Assembly: GCF_024346955.1 (NCBI RefSeq) | Contig: NZ_AP024883.1 | Location: forward strand, 992,001 to 1,056,000 | From: Vibrio mangrovi | Lineage (GTDB): Bacteria; Pseudomonadota; Gammaproteobacteria; Enterobacterales; Vibrionaceae | Length of the DNA: 64,000 nucleotides | Reading direction: 5' to 3' | In this document: positions 16,475-25,875 of the stretch, one piece after another | Position numbering within the stretch: position 1 is the stretch's first letter | Layout: every line of letters starts with the position of its first letter | Program-made: the position numbers and the translations under genes | Notes under the pieces: model-generated | Told to the model about the DNA's origin: nothing | Databases searched by the model: none | Seen by the model: only the letters and a program-made list of their open reading frames with translations

Positions 16475-17218
16475 TTAAAAACGGACGGTGACTTCACCGA
16501 TTCCTGAAACCTGAGCATCGATGATTCGGTTTGACTTGTCATTCTTCACCCGGATTTGTTCCCCGAGACTTCCGTCAGAGAGCGCTGTCCCTTGTGTTGT
16601 AATCGACAAACCATTTTTTACTGCTTTTATGGTTACCGTCTCACTACGGCATACAATGCAAATATCCCGATCACTAATAATATCGTTCAGTGGAATATTT
16701 CTTTTAACTTTTGCTCCGATCACTTGATCAATTGTCGAAAATCCTTGCTGTCGGAAGCGAAGCAGATCTACCATACCTAAAGTAACATCTTGTTGAGTAA
16801 TGATTTGTCCCCGGTTTAACGGATGGGCAGCGAGTACGGCAGGAACGGAAATATTCAGACGGACGGGCACATAAATCCGCCAATTATCTGTCGGACATTC
16901 AACCAGAACAGTGATATGGCTTGCAGAACCATTTCTTGATGAAGAAAAAGCCTTCAATCCGGTTGGACAATCCGATGCTTGTATCCGATTATCAAGAGGT
17001 GCCGCCGTGGCAACAATTTTCCCTCCTGCAGGATGCTCTATGGTAGTGGTGGCATATTCTTCTGCAGTTTCTCTGATATGATCGAGTTGTTTTTGAGTTG
17101 CTGCCTGAACCGAAATATTAAAGAAAACAGATAAAATGACGATAATGCTATAAAAAAGTTTGAAGAAAGCTCTACACTTAGTAAAAGGCAGAGGGGATAA
17201 ACACAGTTTCCAGGACAT
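16475..17218 (-). CDS. flgA: Flagellar P-ring chaperone FlgA
   Basis: Periplasmic chaperone of 247 aa that helps FlgI form the P ring. An N-terminal extension leads into a hydrophobic signal (about residues 19-38, ending SVQA). The SAF domain follows: VPVRLNISVPAVLAAHPLNR, ITQQDVTLGMVDLL and the end AQVSGIGEVTVRF, which is typical of FlgA. It is divergent from cheV and lies upstream of flgM with a 119-nt gap that holds a separate flgM promoter. Confidence 0.93.
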   Translation of the reverse strand: MSWKLCLSPLPFTKCRAFFKLFYSIIVILSVFFNISVQAATQKQLDHIRETAEEYATTTIEHPAGGKIVATAAPLDNRIQASDCPTGLKAFSSSRNGSASHITVLVECPTDNWRIYVPVRLNISVPAVLAAHPLNRGQIITQQDVTLGMVDLLRFRQQGFSTIDQVIGAKVKRNIPLNDIISDRDICIVCRSETVTIKAVKNGLSITTQGTALSDGSLGEQIRVKNDKSNRIIDAQVSGIGEVTVRF

Positions 17219-17301
17219 GATTCTGGTTCCCTTAATTTATTCATCGCTTGTTGTAGACTATCACTTTTTTACAGAAAAGTTTTAGAGATGGAGATGGGCT
17301 T

Positions 17302-18255
17302 ATGACGGGTATTCTTGATTCTGTGAATCAGCGTACACAACTCGTTGGGCAAAACCGCTTAGAGTTGCTGACATTTCGGCTGAATGGTCGCCAGCGTTAC
17401 GGGATTAACGTATTTAAAGTAAAAGAGGTATTGCAGTGTCCAAAGTTGACTGCCATGCCCAATCTACATCGTCTGGTCAAGGGCGTTGCGCATATTCGTG
17501 GACAAACCGTTTCTGTCATTGATTTGAGTCTGGCGATTGGTGGACGTGCAACAACAGATGTTGAAAAAAGTTTCGTCGTGATTGCCGAATTCAACCGAAC
17601 TATTCAGGCTTTTCTGGTTGCTTCTGTCGAACGTATCGTGAATATGCGTTGGGAAGAAATTTTGCCGCCTCCGGAAGGTGCCGGGAAAGCAAACTATCTG
17701 ACTGCAGTCACTAATATTGAGAATGAACTGGTTGAAATCATTGATGTGGAAAAAATCTTAGCTGAGATTGCTCCTGTAGATGAAACCATGGATTCTTCAA
17801 TCGCAGAAGATATTGCTCAGGTCGAAGAGAACACCGAGAGAGAACTTGTTCGCCGTATCCTGATTGCTGATGATTCAACGGTTGCCCGTAAACAGGTACA
17901 ACGTGCCGTTGAGTCGATTGGATTTGAAGTTATTGCGGTTAAAGATGGCAAAGAAGCTTATGAAAAGCTGGTCGAGCTTTCAGAGACTGATGACATCTTT
18001 GATCATATTTCACTGGTTATTTCGGATATTGAAATGCCGGAAATGGATGGTTATACACTCACTGCTGAAATTCGGCGTAACCCGAAACTGAAAAATCTTT
18101 ACGTAATTCTTCATTCATCATTAAGTGGTGTATTTAACCAAGCTATGGTAGAAAGAGTAGGCGCGAATACATTCATCGCGAAGTTTAATCCTGATGAACT
18201 GGGTAATGCGGTAAAAGCTGCATTGGTAGACACCGAGCTAAAGAGAAGTGAATGA
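17302..18255 (+). CDS. cheV: Chemotaxis protein CheV
   Basis: Adaptor of 317 aa with an N-terminal CheW domain (about residues 17-160; RYGINVFKVKEVLQCPKL, VKGVAHIRGQTVSVIDLSLA) and a C-terminal receiver domain (about 188-310). The receiver shows the acidic pair in RILIADDSTVARKQV, the phospho-acceptor Asp in LVISDIEMPEMDG, and the conserved Lys near IAKFNPDELG. It couples receptors to CheA and tunes adaptation. RBS GAGATGG precedes the ATG. It overlaps cheR by 4 nt (ATGA), so translation is coupled. Confidence 0.95.
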   Translation: MTGILDSVNQRTQLVGQNRLELLTFRLNGRQRYGINVFKVKEVLQCPKLTAMPNLHRLVKGVAHIRGQTVSVIDLSLAIGGRATTDVEKSFVVIAEFNRTIQAFLVASVERIVNMRWEEILPPPEGAGKANYLTAVTNIENELVEIIDVEKILAEIAPVDETMDSSIAEDIAQVEENTERELVRRILIADDSTVARKQVQRAVESIGFEVIAVKDGKEAYEKLVELSETDDIFDHISLVISDIEMPEMDGYTLTAEIRRNPKLKNLYVILHSSLSGVFNQAMVERVGANTFIAKFNPDELGNAVKAALVDTELKRSE

Positions 18256-19079
18256 CTGCGATAACGATCAGCGATCAAGAATATAAAGATTTTTGCCGCT
18301 TTTTAGAGTCTCAATGTGGAATTGTACTTGGAGACAGTAAGCAATACTTGGTTCGAAGCCGTCTCAGCCCTTTAGTAACAAAATATAAGATGGATTCTTT
18401 ATCATCGTTACTGAAGGAAGTTGTGAGAGGTCTCAGCCGGGATTTAAGAATTGCTGCTGTTGATGCGATGACAACGAATGAAACGTTGTGGTTTCGTGAT
18501 AATTATCCTTTTATAGTTCTCTCTGAAAGGCTGCTGCCGGAATTGGCAGCTAATCGGCGACCTATTAAAATCTGGTCTGCGGCCAGTTCGTCTGGTCAGG
18601 AACCTTATTCGATTGCGATGACGATTCTGGAAACGCAGCAGAAGAAGCCCGGACTACTGACCAACTGTTCGATTACAGCGACGGATATTTCATCAACCAT
18701 GTTAGATATTTGCCGGATTGGCAGTTATGACAGTCTGGCCCTGGGACGCGGTTTATCGGTTGAACGTCGGCGTAACTTTTTTGAAGATGCCGGAGACGGC
18801 AGAATGAAAATAAAAGACAATGTTAAGCGTCTGGTGAACTTTAAACCTCAGAATCTGATGGAAAGCTATGCACTGCTCGGCAAGTTTGACATTATCTTTT
18901 GCCGGAACGTGTTGATCTATTTTTCTGCCGATATGAAATCTAAGGTTTTAAATCAGATGGCAAACTGTCTGAACCCGAATGGTTATCTGTTATTGGGAGC
19001 CTCGGAGTCTCTGACTGGTCTGACTGATCGTTTTGAGATGGTTCGCTGTAACCCCGGCATCATATATAAGCTGAAATAA
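18252..19079 (+). CDS. cheR: Chemotaxis protein methyltransferase CheR
   Basis: A 275 aa SAM-dependent methyltransferase that methylates glutamates of chemoreceptors for adaptation. The N-terminal all-helical CheR domain (about 5-60) precedes the catalytic domain: TTNETLWFRDNYPF (about 76-89), KIWSAASSSGQEPYSIAM (about 109-126, SAM site) and DIIFCRNVLIYF (about 214-225). It is translationally coupled to cheV and followed by a terminator before the flgB operon. Confidence 0.96.
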   Translation: MTAITISDQEYKDFCRFLESQCGIVLGDSKQYLVRSRLSPLVTKYKMDSLSSLLKEVVRGLSRDLRIAAVDAMTTNETLWFRDNYPFIVLSERLLPELAANRRPIKIWSAASSSGQEPYSIAMTILETQQKKPGLLTNCSITATDISSTMLDICRIGSYDSLALGRGLSVERRRNFFEDAGDGRMKIKDNVKRLVNFKPQNLMESYALLGKFDIIFCRNVLIYFSADMKSKVLNQMANCLNPNGYLLLGASESLTGLTDRFEMVRCNPGIIYKLK

Positions 19080-19098
19080 AATATCTTCACTTCTCAAG

Positions 19099-19121
19099 CC
19101 CGGCATTGCCGGGTTTTTCTT
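19099..19121 (+). terminator. Rho-independent terminator of cheV-cheR
   Basis: CCCGGC (19099-19104), loop ATT, GCCGGG (19108-19113), then TTTTTC and further Ts. Confidence 0.9.
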
Positions 19122-19216
19122 TTTATTCACCACGTCTTTGGTCTGGAATTTGCCTATATTAAAGAAAAGTAAAGGCGTGAATCATCATTTCAGGAAAATA
19201 GCGGCAATGATCAAAG

Positions 19217-19233
19217 TTGGTATATAAGTTGCT
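19217..19233 (+). promoter_or_regulatory. Sigma-54 promoter of flgBCDE
   Basis: TTGG (19217-19220), ten bases TATATAAGTT, then GC (19231-19232). Spacing is exact; the -24 element lacks the usual CAC. CGGCAA at 19202-19207 lies 10 nt upstream of the -24 element. Confidence 0.65.
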
Positions 19234-19277
19234 AGAGTTACGACATAGATGATGAATATATCCATGAAGAGGCGTAT

Positions 19278-19673
19278 ATGGCAATCTCATTTGATAAAGC
19301 ATTAGGCATCCATCAGTATACAGTTGGTGTGCGTGAGCGTAATGCAGAGATGATTTCCAGTAACATCGCGCAAGCGAATACGCCGGGATATAAGGCTAAA
19401 GCTTTAGATTTTGATCGAGCATTACAGGCGGCAAGCTCCGGGGCAAGTATTAGTCTTGCCCGTACTAATGGACGGCATATTCCTGCCTCCATGTCGGTTA
19501 TAGGGGAAGAGCTTTACCGCATTCCGACACAACCTGATACCGGAGACGGCAATACAGTTGATGTCGATTTAGAACGAAATCTGTTTATGCAGAATCAACT
19601 TCGCCATCAGGCTTCCCTGGACTTTCTGGGTGGAAAGTTCAAAGGAATGACCAAAGCAATTAAAGGGGAGTAA
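19278..19673 (+). CDS. flgB: Flagellar basal body rod protein FlgB
   Basis: Proximal rod subunit of 131 aa. It contains the rod/hook-family N-terminal motif SSNIAQANTPGYKAKALDFDR (positions 33-53, core SNIAQANTPGYK) and the FlgB region MQNQLRHQASLDFLGGKF near the C-terminus. It is secreted by the flagellar type III apparatus without a cleaved signal. First gene of flgBCDE behind a sigma-54 promoter; RBS AAGAGGCG. Confidence 0.96.
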   Translation: MAISFDKALGIHQYTVGVRERNAEMISSNIAQANTPGYKAKALDFDRALQAASSGASISLARTNGRHIPASMSVIGEELYRIPTQPDTGDGNTVDVDLERNLFMQNQLRHQASLDFLGGKFKGMTKAIKGE

Positions 19674-19678
19674 GTTAG

Positions 19679-20095
19679 ATGAGTTTATTTAATGTATTCA
19701 ATGTCACAGGTTCTGCAATGAGTGCTGAGTCTGTTCGTCTAAATACAACCTCAAGTAATCTGGCGAATGCTGATAGTGTAAGTAGTTCTGCAAAAGATAC
19801 CTATAAGGCTCGTCATCCGGTATTTGCCGCTGAGTTAAATCATGCGAAATCAAAAGATGACTATACCGTGCCGGTAAAAGTCTTAGGGGTTTTGGAAAGT
19901 AATAAACCACTGGTTGCTGAATACAATCCTGACCATCCTTTGGCGAATGCTGATGGTTATATTTATAAGCCGAATGTGAATGTGATGGAAGAAATGGCAA
20001 ATATGATTTCAGCTTCACGAGCATACGAAACCAATGTTCAACTGGCTGAAGCGAGTAAGCAGATGCTGCTGAGAACATTGCAGATGGGTCAGTGA
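19679..20095 (+). CDS. flgC: Flagellar basal body rod protein FlgC
   Basis: Rod protein of 138 aa. N-terminal MSLFNVFNVTGSAMSAESVR and TTSSNLANADSV carry the rod-family pattern; the C-terminus carries NVNVMEEMANMISASRAYE (about 104-122), the family's conserved D0 helix. It starts 5 nt after the flgB stop with RBS GGGGAGTAAG. Confidence 0.96.
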   Translation: MSLFNVFNVTGSAMSAESVRLNTTSSNLANADSVSSSAKDTYKARHPVFAAELNHAKSKDDYTVPVKVLGVLESNKPLVAEYNPDHPLANADGYIYKPNVNVMEEMANMISASRAYETNVQLAEASKQMLLRTLQMGQ

Positions 20096-20112
20096 GGTAT
20101 AGGAGATAACAT

Positions 20113-20823
20113 ATGGCCGGAGTAGATAATGTTGGTCAAAATGGCAGCTTGTCCTATATCGACCAACTGAAAAAACTTCAAGAGCAGAAGAAACCTGATG
20201 AGGTCACTGGTAAGCAGGATCTGAAGCAGGAAGATTTCTTATCTCTGCTCACCAAACAACTTGCACAGCAGGATCCGTTTAAGCCGGTCAGTAATGACCA
20301 AATGATCGCTCAGATGGCATCATTTGCAACCGTTGATGGTATCGGGAAGATGAACTCTCAGTTTGAGAGCCTCAATTCATCGATGACCTCGAATCAGGCA
20401 TTGCAGGCATCTTCACTGGTTGGGAGGGACGTACTTGTTCCCGGAGCCAGCGGGGTGAAGAAAGATGCTGGTAGCATGGCTGCAATGGTGAAACTGCCGG
20501 AAGCAGTCGATAACTTGCTGGTACGGATCGAAGATACTGCAGGGCAACTGGTTCGGACATTTGATGTCGGGGCAAAACCTGGCGGCGATAACCGTATTGA
20601 ATGGGACGGCAAAGATCAAAACGGCAACCCTTTACCGGGTGGCAAATATAAAGTGAAGGCTTCAGGTCTCATAGACGGAAAGAGCAAAGAATTTGATGTT
20701 TCAACTTATGCAAACGTCAACAGCGTTCTTCTTGGCAAAGGTGATGGTAACGTACTACTCAATCTGGCTGGCTTTGATTCGCCAGTTCGACTTGCTGAGG
20801 TACTGGAAGTAGGCAAAGCGTAA
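20113..20823 (+). CDS. flgD: Flagellar hook assembly (capping) protein FlgD
   Basis: Hook cap scaffold of 236 aa that places FlgE subunits and is absent from the finished hook. Motifs are DFLSLLTKQLAQQDPFKPVS (about 41-60) and NDQMIAQMASFATVDGI at the N-terminus, then the Ig/tudor-like C-terminal part with RTFDVGAKPGGDNRIEWDGK and GNPLPGGKYKVKASG. RBS AGGAG lies upstream; it sits between flgC and flgE. Confidence 0.96.
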   Translation: MAGVDNVGQNGSLSYIDQLKKLQEQKKPDEVTGKQDLKQEDFLSLLTKQLAQQDPFKPVSNDQMIAQMASFATVDGIGKMNSQFESLNSSMTSNQALQASSLVGRDVLVPGASGVKKDAGSMAAMVKLPEAVDNLLVRIEDTAGQLVRTFDVGAKPGGDNRIEWDGKDQNGNPLPGGKYKVKASGLIDGKSKEFDVSTYANVNSVLLGKGDGNVLLNLAGFDSPVRLAEVLEVGKA

Positions 20824-20848
20824 TGCTAGCTAGATAGGAGAATTCAGG

Positions 20849-22153
20849 ATGTCATATGTATCATTAAGTGGCTTATCTGCCGCTCAACTTGACCTCAACA
20901 CCACCAGTAACAATATTGCCAACGCGAATACTTATGGTTTTAAAGAATCGCGTGCGGAGTTTGGTGATGTTTATTCAAATTCGTTGTTTACCAACGCAAA
21001 AACCACCCCGGGGAAAGGTGTACAGGTAAACAAGGTCGCCCAACAATTTCATGAAGGGTCGAGTATTTACACCAATAACCCGATGGATTTGCGGATTTCA
21101 GGAACCGGTTTCTTTGCCGTGGCAAAAGATCGCCTGACACCTCAGCAGAATGAGTTGACACGTAACGGTGCTTTTCATATTAACCATGACAATTACTTAG
21201 TCACTTCGAATGATGAATACATGTTAGGGTATAACGTGAATCCGGAGACCGGAGATGTTCTGTCTTATGAAGCATCACCAATCAATATTCCGGCTGAGTT
21301 TGGTAAGCCGAAGCAGACGTCCAATATTGATGTCGGAGTGAACTTACCGGCCGGTGGTGACCTGAAAGATCCTGCTTTGTTCGATTATGAAGATCCGGAA
21401 ACATATAACCGCTCCACATCATCGACAATTTATGACTCGATGGGACAGGCGTACAAAATGACAACCTATTACCTGAAGGATCAGACACAGGCGAATACCT
21501 GGCAGGTATATTATACGATGACTGATTCAACGGGAGAAAAACCGATTAATATTGTCGGTGGTGATGCAGCAACACCAACAGGACATGTCGGTCATACTCT
21601 GAAGTTTAATAATGATGGCACATTGTCTAGTATCAATAATGGGCAGGATGTTGTTTCTGAACCTTTAGGTGCCGGAGCGAATCCACTTAACCTTAATGGT
21701 GCCGATATCAACCAGACACTTTCTTTCGGATTGGACTCTTCGACCCAGTTTGCCGCACCATTCGAACTCACGAAGTTTGATGAAGACGGGGCGACTACTG
21801 GATTTTTGACCAAAGTGGATGTGAATGAAGAAGGAAGTATTCTTGGTACATATTCAAATGGTGAGAATATCACGCTGGGGCGTGTTGCTTTAGTCCGGGT
21901 TCCGAATGAACAGGGATTGGATAAAAAAGGTGGTACTCAGTGGGATTCGACCAATGCGTCAGGCGATAAAATCTGGGGTGAATCGAACAAAGGGTCATTT
22001 GGTACGATTAATAGTGGTACATTAGAGCAATCTAATATTGATATGACTCAGGAACTTGTGGATTTGATTTCTGCACAGCGTAACTTCCAGGCAAACTCCC
22101 GTGCATTGGAAGTGCACAATCAAACCCAACAGACGATTCTTCAAATCCGCTAA
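20849..22153 (+). CDS. flgE: Flagellar hook protein FlgE
   Basis: Structural subunit of the hook, 434 aa. The N-terminal D0 motif is LDLNTTSNNIANANTYGFK (about 13-31); the hook-specific region has RISGTGFFAVAKD (about 82-94). The C-terminal D0 helix is MTQELVDLISAQRNFQANSR (about 401-420). Last gene before a hairpin terminator and a new sigma-54 promoter; RBS TAGGAG. Confidence 0.97.
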   Translation: MSYVSLSGLSAAQLDLNTTSNNIANANTYGFKESRAEFGDVYSNSLFTNAKTTPGKGVQVNKVAQQFHEGSSIYTNNPMDLRISGTGFFAVAKDRLTPQQNELTRNGAFHINHDNYLVTSNDEYMLGYNVNPETGDVLSYEASPINIPAEFGKPKQTSNIDVGVNLPAGGDLKDPALFDYEDPETYNRSTSSTIYDSMGQAYKMTTYYLKDQTQANTWQVYYTMTDSTGEKPINIVGGDAATPTGHVGHTLKFNNDGTLSSINNGQDVVSEPLGAGANPLNLNGADINQTLSFGLDSSTQFAAPFELTKFDEDGATTGFLTKVDVNEEGSILGTYSNGENITLGRVALVRVPNEQGLDKKGGTQWDSTNASGDKIWGESNKGSFGTINSGTLEQSNIDMTQELVDLISAQRNFQANSRALEVHNQTQQTILQIR

Positions 22154-22164
22154 TCTACTTCTTT

Positions 22165-22200
22165 AAGTCAGGCCGACGGCAATGTTGGTCTGACTTTCCT
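22165..22200 (+). terminator. Terminator-like hairpin after flgE
   Basis: AAGTCAGGCCGAC (22165-22177) pairs with GTTGGTCTGACTT (22183-22195) and is followed by TCCTTTCTTT. It separates flgBCDE from flgF onward; readthrough is possible. Confidence 0.7.
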
Positions 22201-22285
22201 TTCTTTGCCCGGCAATTTTGCGGCAAAAAGTGTTTCTCTTCTTCTTTTTATTCTTTAATTAATTGATTTTTAAATAAAATAATAT

Positions 22286-22302
22286 TTGGCACACCAATTG
22301 CT
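22286..22302 (+). promoter_or_regulatory. Sigma-54 promoter of flgFGHIJ
   Basis: TTGGCACACCAATTGCT: GG at 22288-22289, ten bases, GC at 22300-22301. It is a near-consensus -24/-12 element 36 nt before the flgF ATG. CGGCAA motifs at 22177, 22210 and 22221 lie upstream. Confidence 0.88.
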
Positions 22303-22337
22303 TTATATCATCTGAATGACGGTGATAGGAGTCAATT

Positions 22338-23087
22338 ATGGATCGTGCATTGTTTCTGGCAATGAGTGGTGCAAAGCAGAATATGCAAGAGATGCAGCTC
22401 AGAGCAAACAACCTGGCCAATGTCAGTACAACTGGCTTTCGGGCTGATTTAGCTCAGGCTCGTGCTATGCAGAGCTATGGCGATGGTTTGCCGACTCGGG
22501 TTTTCAGTATGACAGAGCGTCCCGGGCATAATTTTGCCCAAGGGAGCGTGATGACGACTGGAAGAGATCTTGATGTCACGATTCAGGGAGATGGATGGAT
22601 TTCAGTGCTGGATGAAACGGGTACGGAAGGATTAACCCGGAACGGCAATTTCCAGATTGATCCAAATGGTTTGCTTACCAGTGGCAGTGGTCGTCTGGTT
22701 CTCGGTGACAATGATGCTCCTATTACACTGCCGATTCCTTTGAGTAAAATCGAAATTGGAAAAGATGGCACCGTATCCGTTATTCCTCAGGGAGCTCCTG
22801 CCGATGCTATGGAAGCTGTTGGTCGGATCAAGTTGGTACGTCCGGACAATCGCGCATTGTACAAAGACTCCAATGGCCTGTTCCGGGCAAAAGATCCCAA
22901 TACAACATTTAATACTGATGCAAGTGTGACATTGCTGCCTGGTGCTTTAGAAGGAAGCAATGTCAATGCTGTCGGAGAGATGACGAACCTCATTGATCTG
23001 CAGCGTCAGTTTGAAATGCAAGTCAAAATGATGAGTACAGCAGAAGAGATGGACAAAGCTTCAGACTCTCTGCTGCGCACCGGTTAA
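22338..23087 (+). CDS. flgF: Flagellar basal body rod protein FlgF
   Basis: Rod protein of 249 aa. N-terminal MDRALFLAMSGAKQNMQEMQ and LRANNLANVSTTGFRADLAQ carry the family motif; the centre has TIQGDGWISVLDETG (about 82-96); the C-terminus NAVGEMTNLIDLQRQFEMQV (about 212-231) is the D0 helix. RBS ATAGGAG. First gene after an internal sigma-54 promoter. Confidence 0.96.
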   Translation: MDRALFLAMSGAKQNMQEMQLRANNLANVSTTGFRADLAQARAMQSYGDGLPTRVFSMTERPGHNFAQGSVMTTGRDLDVTIQGDGWISVLDETGTEGLTRNGNFQIDPNGLLTSGSGRLVLGDNDAPITLPIPLSKIEIGKDGTVSVIPQGAPADAMEAVGRIKLVRPDNRALYKDSNGLFRAKDPNTTFNTDASVTLLPGALEGSNVNAVGEMTNLIDLQRQFEMQVKMMSTAEEMDKASDSLLRTG

Positions 23088-23106
23088 TGAGTGAGAGGAG
23101 AAGGTT

Positions 23107-23895
23107 ATGCATCCGGCTCTATGGGTAAGTAAAACAGGTTTAGACGCGCAGCAGACCAATATTGCGACGATTTCGAACAACCTTGCCAACGCTTCCACAG
23201 TAGGATTTAAGAAAAGTCGTGCTGTGTTTGAAGATCTTTTTTATCAGAATATTAATCAACCCGGAGGTCAGTCTTCACAGAACACTGAGCTGCCGAGTGG
23301 GTTGATGCTTGGTGCCGGCTCGAAAGTCGTCGCGACTCAGAAAGTTCATACCAATGGTAATGTACAAACAACCAATAACAGTATGGATATGATGATCGAA
23401 GGAGATGGTTTCTTCCAGATCATGATGCCGGACGGCAATATCGGCTATACACGGAACGGACAGTTTACGTTGAATGCTGAAGGAACCATTGTTACTTCAG
23501 GCTCAGGTTATCCTTTACAACCTGAAATTGTGATCCCTCAGGATGCGGTATCAGTGACGGTTGGGAATGACGGGCAGGTTTCCGTCCGCATTCGTGGGCA
23601 GCAGAATAATCAGGTTGTCGGCCAGATTACCACCGTTGATTTCATTAACCCGGGTGGTTTAGAACCTGTCGGACAGAACCTATATTTGCCAACCGGTGCC
23701 AGCGGTGACCCACAGGAAGGAGTTCCCGGATTGGATGGCTTGGGAAATGTTCGTCAGTCGATGCTGGAAAGTTCTAATGTGAATGTCACAGAAGAACTGG
23801 TCAATCTGATTGAAGCGCAGCGCGTATATGAGATGAATTCAAAAGTCATTTCAGCAGTAGATAAGATGATGAGCTACGTGAACCAACAGCTCTAA
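23107..23895 (+). CDS. flgG: Flagellar distal rod protein FlgG
   Basis: Distal rod subunit of 262 aa, a standard length. N-terminal LWVSKTGLDAQQTNIATISN and NLANASTVGFKKSRAVFED are diagnostic, as is LPSGLMLGAGSKVVATQKV (about 63-81). The C-terminus NVTEELVNLIEAQRVYEMNS (about 229-248) forms the D0 helix. RBS GAGAGGAG. Confidence 0.97.
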   Translation: MHPALWVSKTGLDAQQTNIATISNNLANASTVGFKKSRAVFEDLFYQNINQPGGQSSQNTELPSGLMLGAGSKVVATQKVHTNGNVQTTNNSMDMMIEGDGFFQIMMPDGNIGYTRNGQFTLNAEGTIVTSGSGYPLQPEIVIPQDAVSVTVGNDGQVSVRIRGQQNNQVVGQITTVDFINPGGLEPVGQNLYLPTGASGDPQEGVPGLDGLGNVRQSMLESSNVNVTEELVNLIEAQRVYEMNSKVISAVDKMMSYVNQQL

Positions 23896-23921
23896 TCGGG
23901 ATTAAATGAGAGAGGCATTCG

Positions 23922-24704
23922 ATGAAACGTTTATTTACTCTGGGTCTAATCTGTTTCTTATCTGGCTGCTCGCTGATGCCACAGGAAACTCAGGAAGATC
24001 AGAGCGGTAATGAAACCACTTTGGTTGATGCCGTTGAAGGGGATAAATCAGCGGATGGGAACAATCAGGGATTACTGGATGGATTGAGTCATCGGACTGA
24101 TCCGGTTGCCGGTGATCCGGCCTGGGCTCCGATTCACCCCAGTCATCGTCCGAAACATTATGCAGCCGAGACAGGCTCACTGTTTAACCTGAGTTCAGCC
24201 AACAGTTTGTATGATGATTCAAAGCCCAGACAAGTCGGTGATATTATTACGGTCACACTGAATGAAAGTACCAAAGCGGCAAAAAGTGCCGATGCTGATT
24301 TGTCGAAACAGAATGATGCCTCTATGGATCCGCTGGCAGTCGGTGGTCAGGATATGAAAATTGGTGATTACAATTTCTCGTACAACCTGAAAAATGATAA
24401 TAAATTCTCCGGTAGTTCTGCTGCCAATCAGAGTAATAGTATTTCTGGTTCGATTAGCGTTGAAGTTATTGATGTCCTGGCAAACGGAAATCTGGTTATC
24501 CGGGGAGAAAAATGGCTGACACTGAATACCGGTGATGAATATATTCGGTTGAGCGGAACGATTCGTCCCGATGATATTGAGTTTGATAATACGATTTCAT
24601 CGAATCGTATTTCGAATGCCCGGATTCAATATTCAGGGACTGGTACAAATCAGGATATGCAAGAACCGGGATTCTTGGCACGATTTTTTAATGTTGCTCT
24701 TTAA
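23922..24704 (+). CDS. flgH: Flagellar L-ring lipoprotein FlgH
   Basis: Outer membrane L ring subunit of 260 aa. The lipoprotein signal MKRLFTLGLICFLSGC gives lipidation Cys16. The FlgH core includes SLFNLSSANSLYDDSKPRQV (about 86-105), GDIITVTLNESTKAAKSADA and the C-terminal RPDDIEFDNTISSNRISNAR (about 210-229). It lies between flgG and flgI in the ring-forming part of the operon. Confidence 0.96.
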   Translation: MKRLFTLGLICFLSGCSLMPQETQEDQSGNETTLVDAVEGDKSADGNNQGLLDGLSHRTDPVAGDPAWAPIHPSHRPKHYAAETGSLFNLSSANSLYDDSKPRQVGDIITVTLNESTKAAKSADADLSKQNDASMDPLAVGGQDMKIGDYNFSYNLKNDNKFSGSSAANQSNSISGSISVEVIDVLANGNLVIRGEKWLTLNTGDEYIRLSGTIRPDDIEFDNTISSNRISNARIQYSGTGTNQDMQEPGFLARFFNVAL

Positions 24705-24772
24705 CTGAAGTTTGAACGTCGGTTTTTTGGCTAAAAATGATGTTCATGGTAGAGAAACGCAAGGTAGATTAA

Positions 24773-25864
24773 ATGAAAAAGTTGACTCTTTTCTGGTTAG
24801 CGACACTGTTTGTTTCGTTACAGGGGCAGGCTGCGAGAATTAAAGACGTCGCAGAAGTTGCCGGTGTACGAAGTAACCAGCTCGTCGGTTATGGTCTGGT
24901 GACCGGTTTACCGGGAACCGGGGAATCGACTCCTTTTTCTGACCAGAGTTTCAATGCCATGCTGCAAAATTTCGGCATTCAGTTGCCGCAGGGAACCAAA
25001 CCTCAGACGAAAAATATTGCCGCTGTCATTGTAACGGCTGAGCTGCCGGCATTCTCTAAACAGGGACAGACGATTGATGTGACGATTTCTTCCATCGGTT
25101 CGGCAAAAAGTTTACGTGGCGGAACATTGATGCAAACTTTCCTGAAAGGGCTGGACGGGCAGGTTTATGCTGTCGCTCAGGGCAACCTTGTCGTCAGTGG
25201 TTTCAGTGCCAGTGGTGCCGATGGTTCAAAAATTGTCGGGAATAATCCAACGGTCGGGATGATTTCCAATGGGGCAACGGTTGAACGTGAAGTGCCGAAC
25301 CCGTTTGCCCGGGGAGATTATATTACATTTAATCTGCTTGATTCAGACTTTACGACAGCACAGCGTATGGCCGATACCGTCAATCAGTTTCTTGGTCCCC
25401 AAATGGCGACAGCTATTGATGCAACATCGGTTCAGGTTAGGGCACCCAGAGATGCCGGACAGAGAGTGGCTTTTCTCTCTGCAATTGAAAACCTTGAATT
25501 TAATACTGCGGTTGGTGCTGCTAAGATTATCGTCAATTCACGCACCGGAACGATTGTTGTCGGTCAGTACGTTCGTTTGAAACCGGCAGCAGTAACACAT
25601 GGTGGCATGACCGTTGCTATTAAAGAGAATTTGAATGTAAGCCAGCCAGGCGCATTATCGAACGGACAGACTGCTGTGGTACCGAATTCAGATATCTCTG
25701 TGACGGAAAAGAAAGGCAAAATGTTTAACTTCCAGCCGGGGGTGACTCTGGATGATTTGGTTCGGGCTGTAAATGAGGTTGGTGCTGCGCCGTCGGATCT
25801 CATGGCCATTTTGCAGGCATTGAAGCAGGCCGGTGCGATTGAAGGCCAGTTGATTATCATTTAA
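24773..25864 (+). CDS. flgI: Flagellar P-ring protein FlgI
   Basis: Periplasmic P ring subunit of 363 aa with a cleaved signal (residues 1-20, ending QGQA). Family motifs are RIKDVAEVAGVRSNQLVGYG (about 22-41), LVTGLPGTGESTPFSDQSFN, and the C-terminal VTLDDLVRAVNEVGAAPSDL (about 326-345). FlgA, also in this window, is its chaperone. The gap to flgH is 68 nt. Confidence 0.97.
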   Translation: MKKLTLFWLATLFVSLQGQAARIKDVAEVAGVRSNQLVGYGLVTGLPGTGESTPFSDQSFNAMLQNFGIQLPQGTKPQTKNIAAVIVTAELPAFSKQGQTIDVTISSIGSAKSLRGGTLMQTFLKGLDGQVYAVAQGNLVVSGFSASGADGSKIVGNNPTVGMISNGATVEREVPNPFARGDYITFNLLDSDFTTAQRMADTVNQFLGPQMATAIDATSVQVRAPRDAGQRVAFLSAIENLEFNTAVGAAKIIVNSRTGTIVVGQYVRLKPAAVTHGGMTVAIKENLNVSQPGALSNGQTAVVPNSDISVTEKKGKMFNFQPGVTLDDLVRAVNEVGAAPSDLMAILQALKQAGAIEGQLIII

Positions 25865-25875
25865 GGAGTAGCCCG

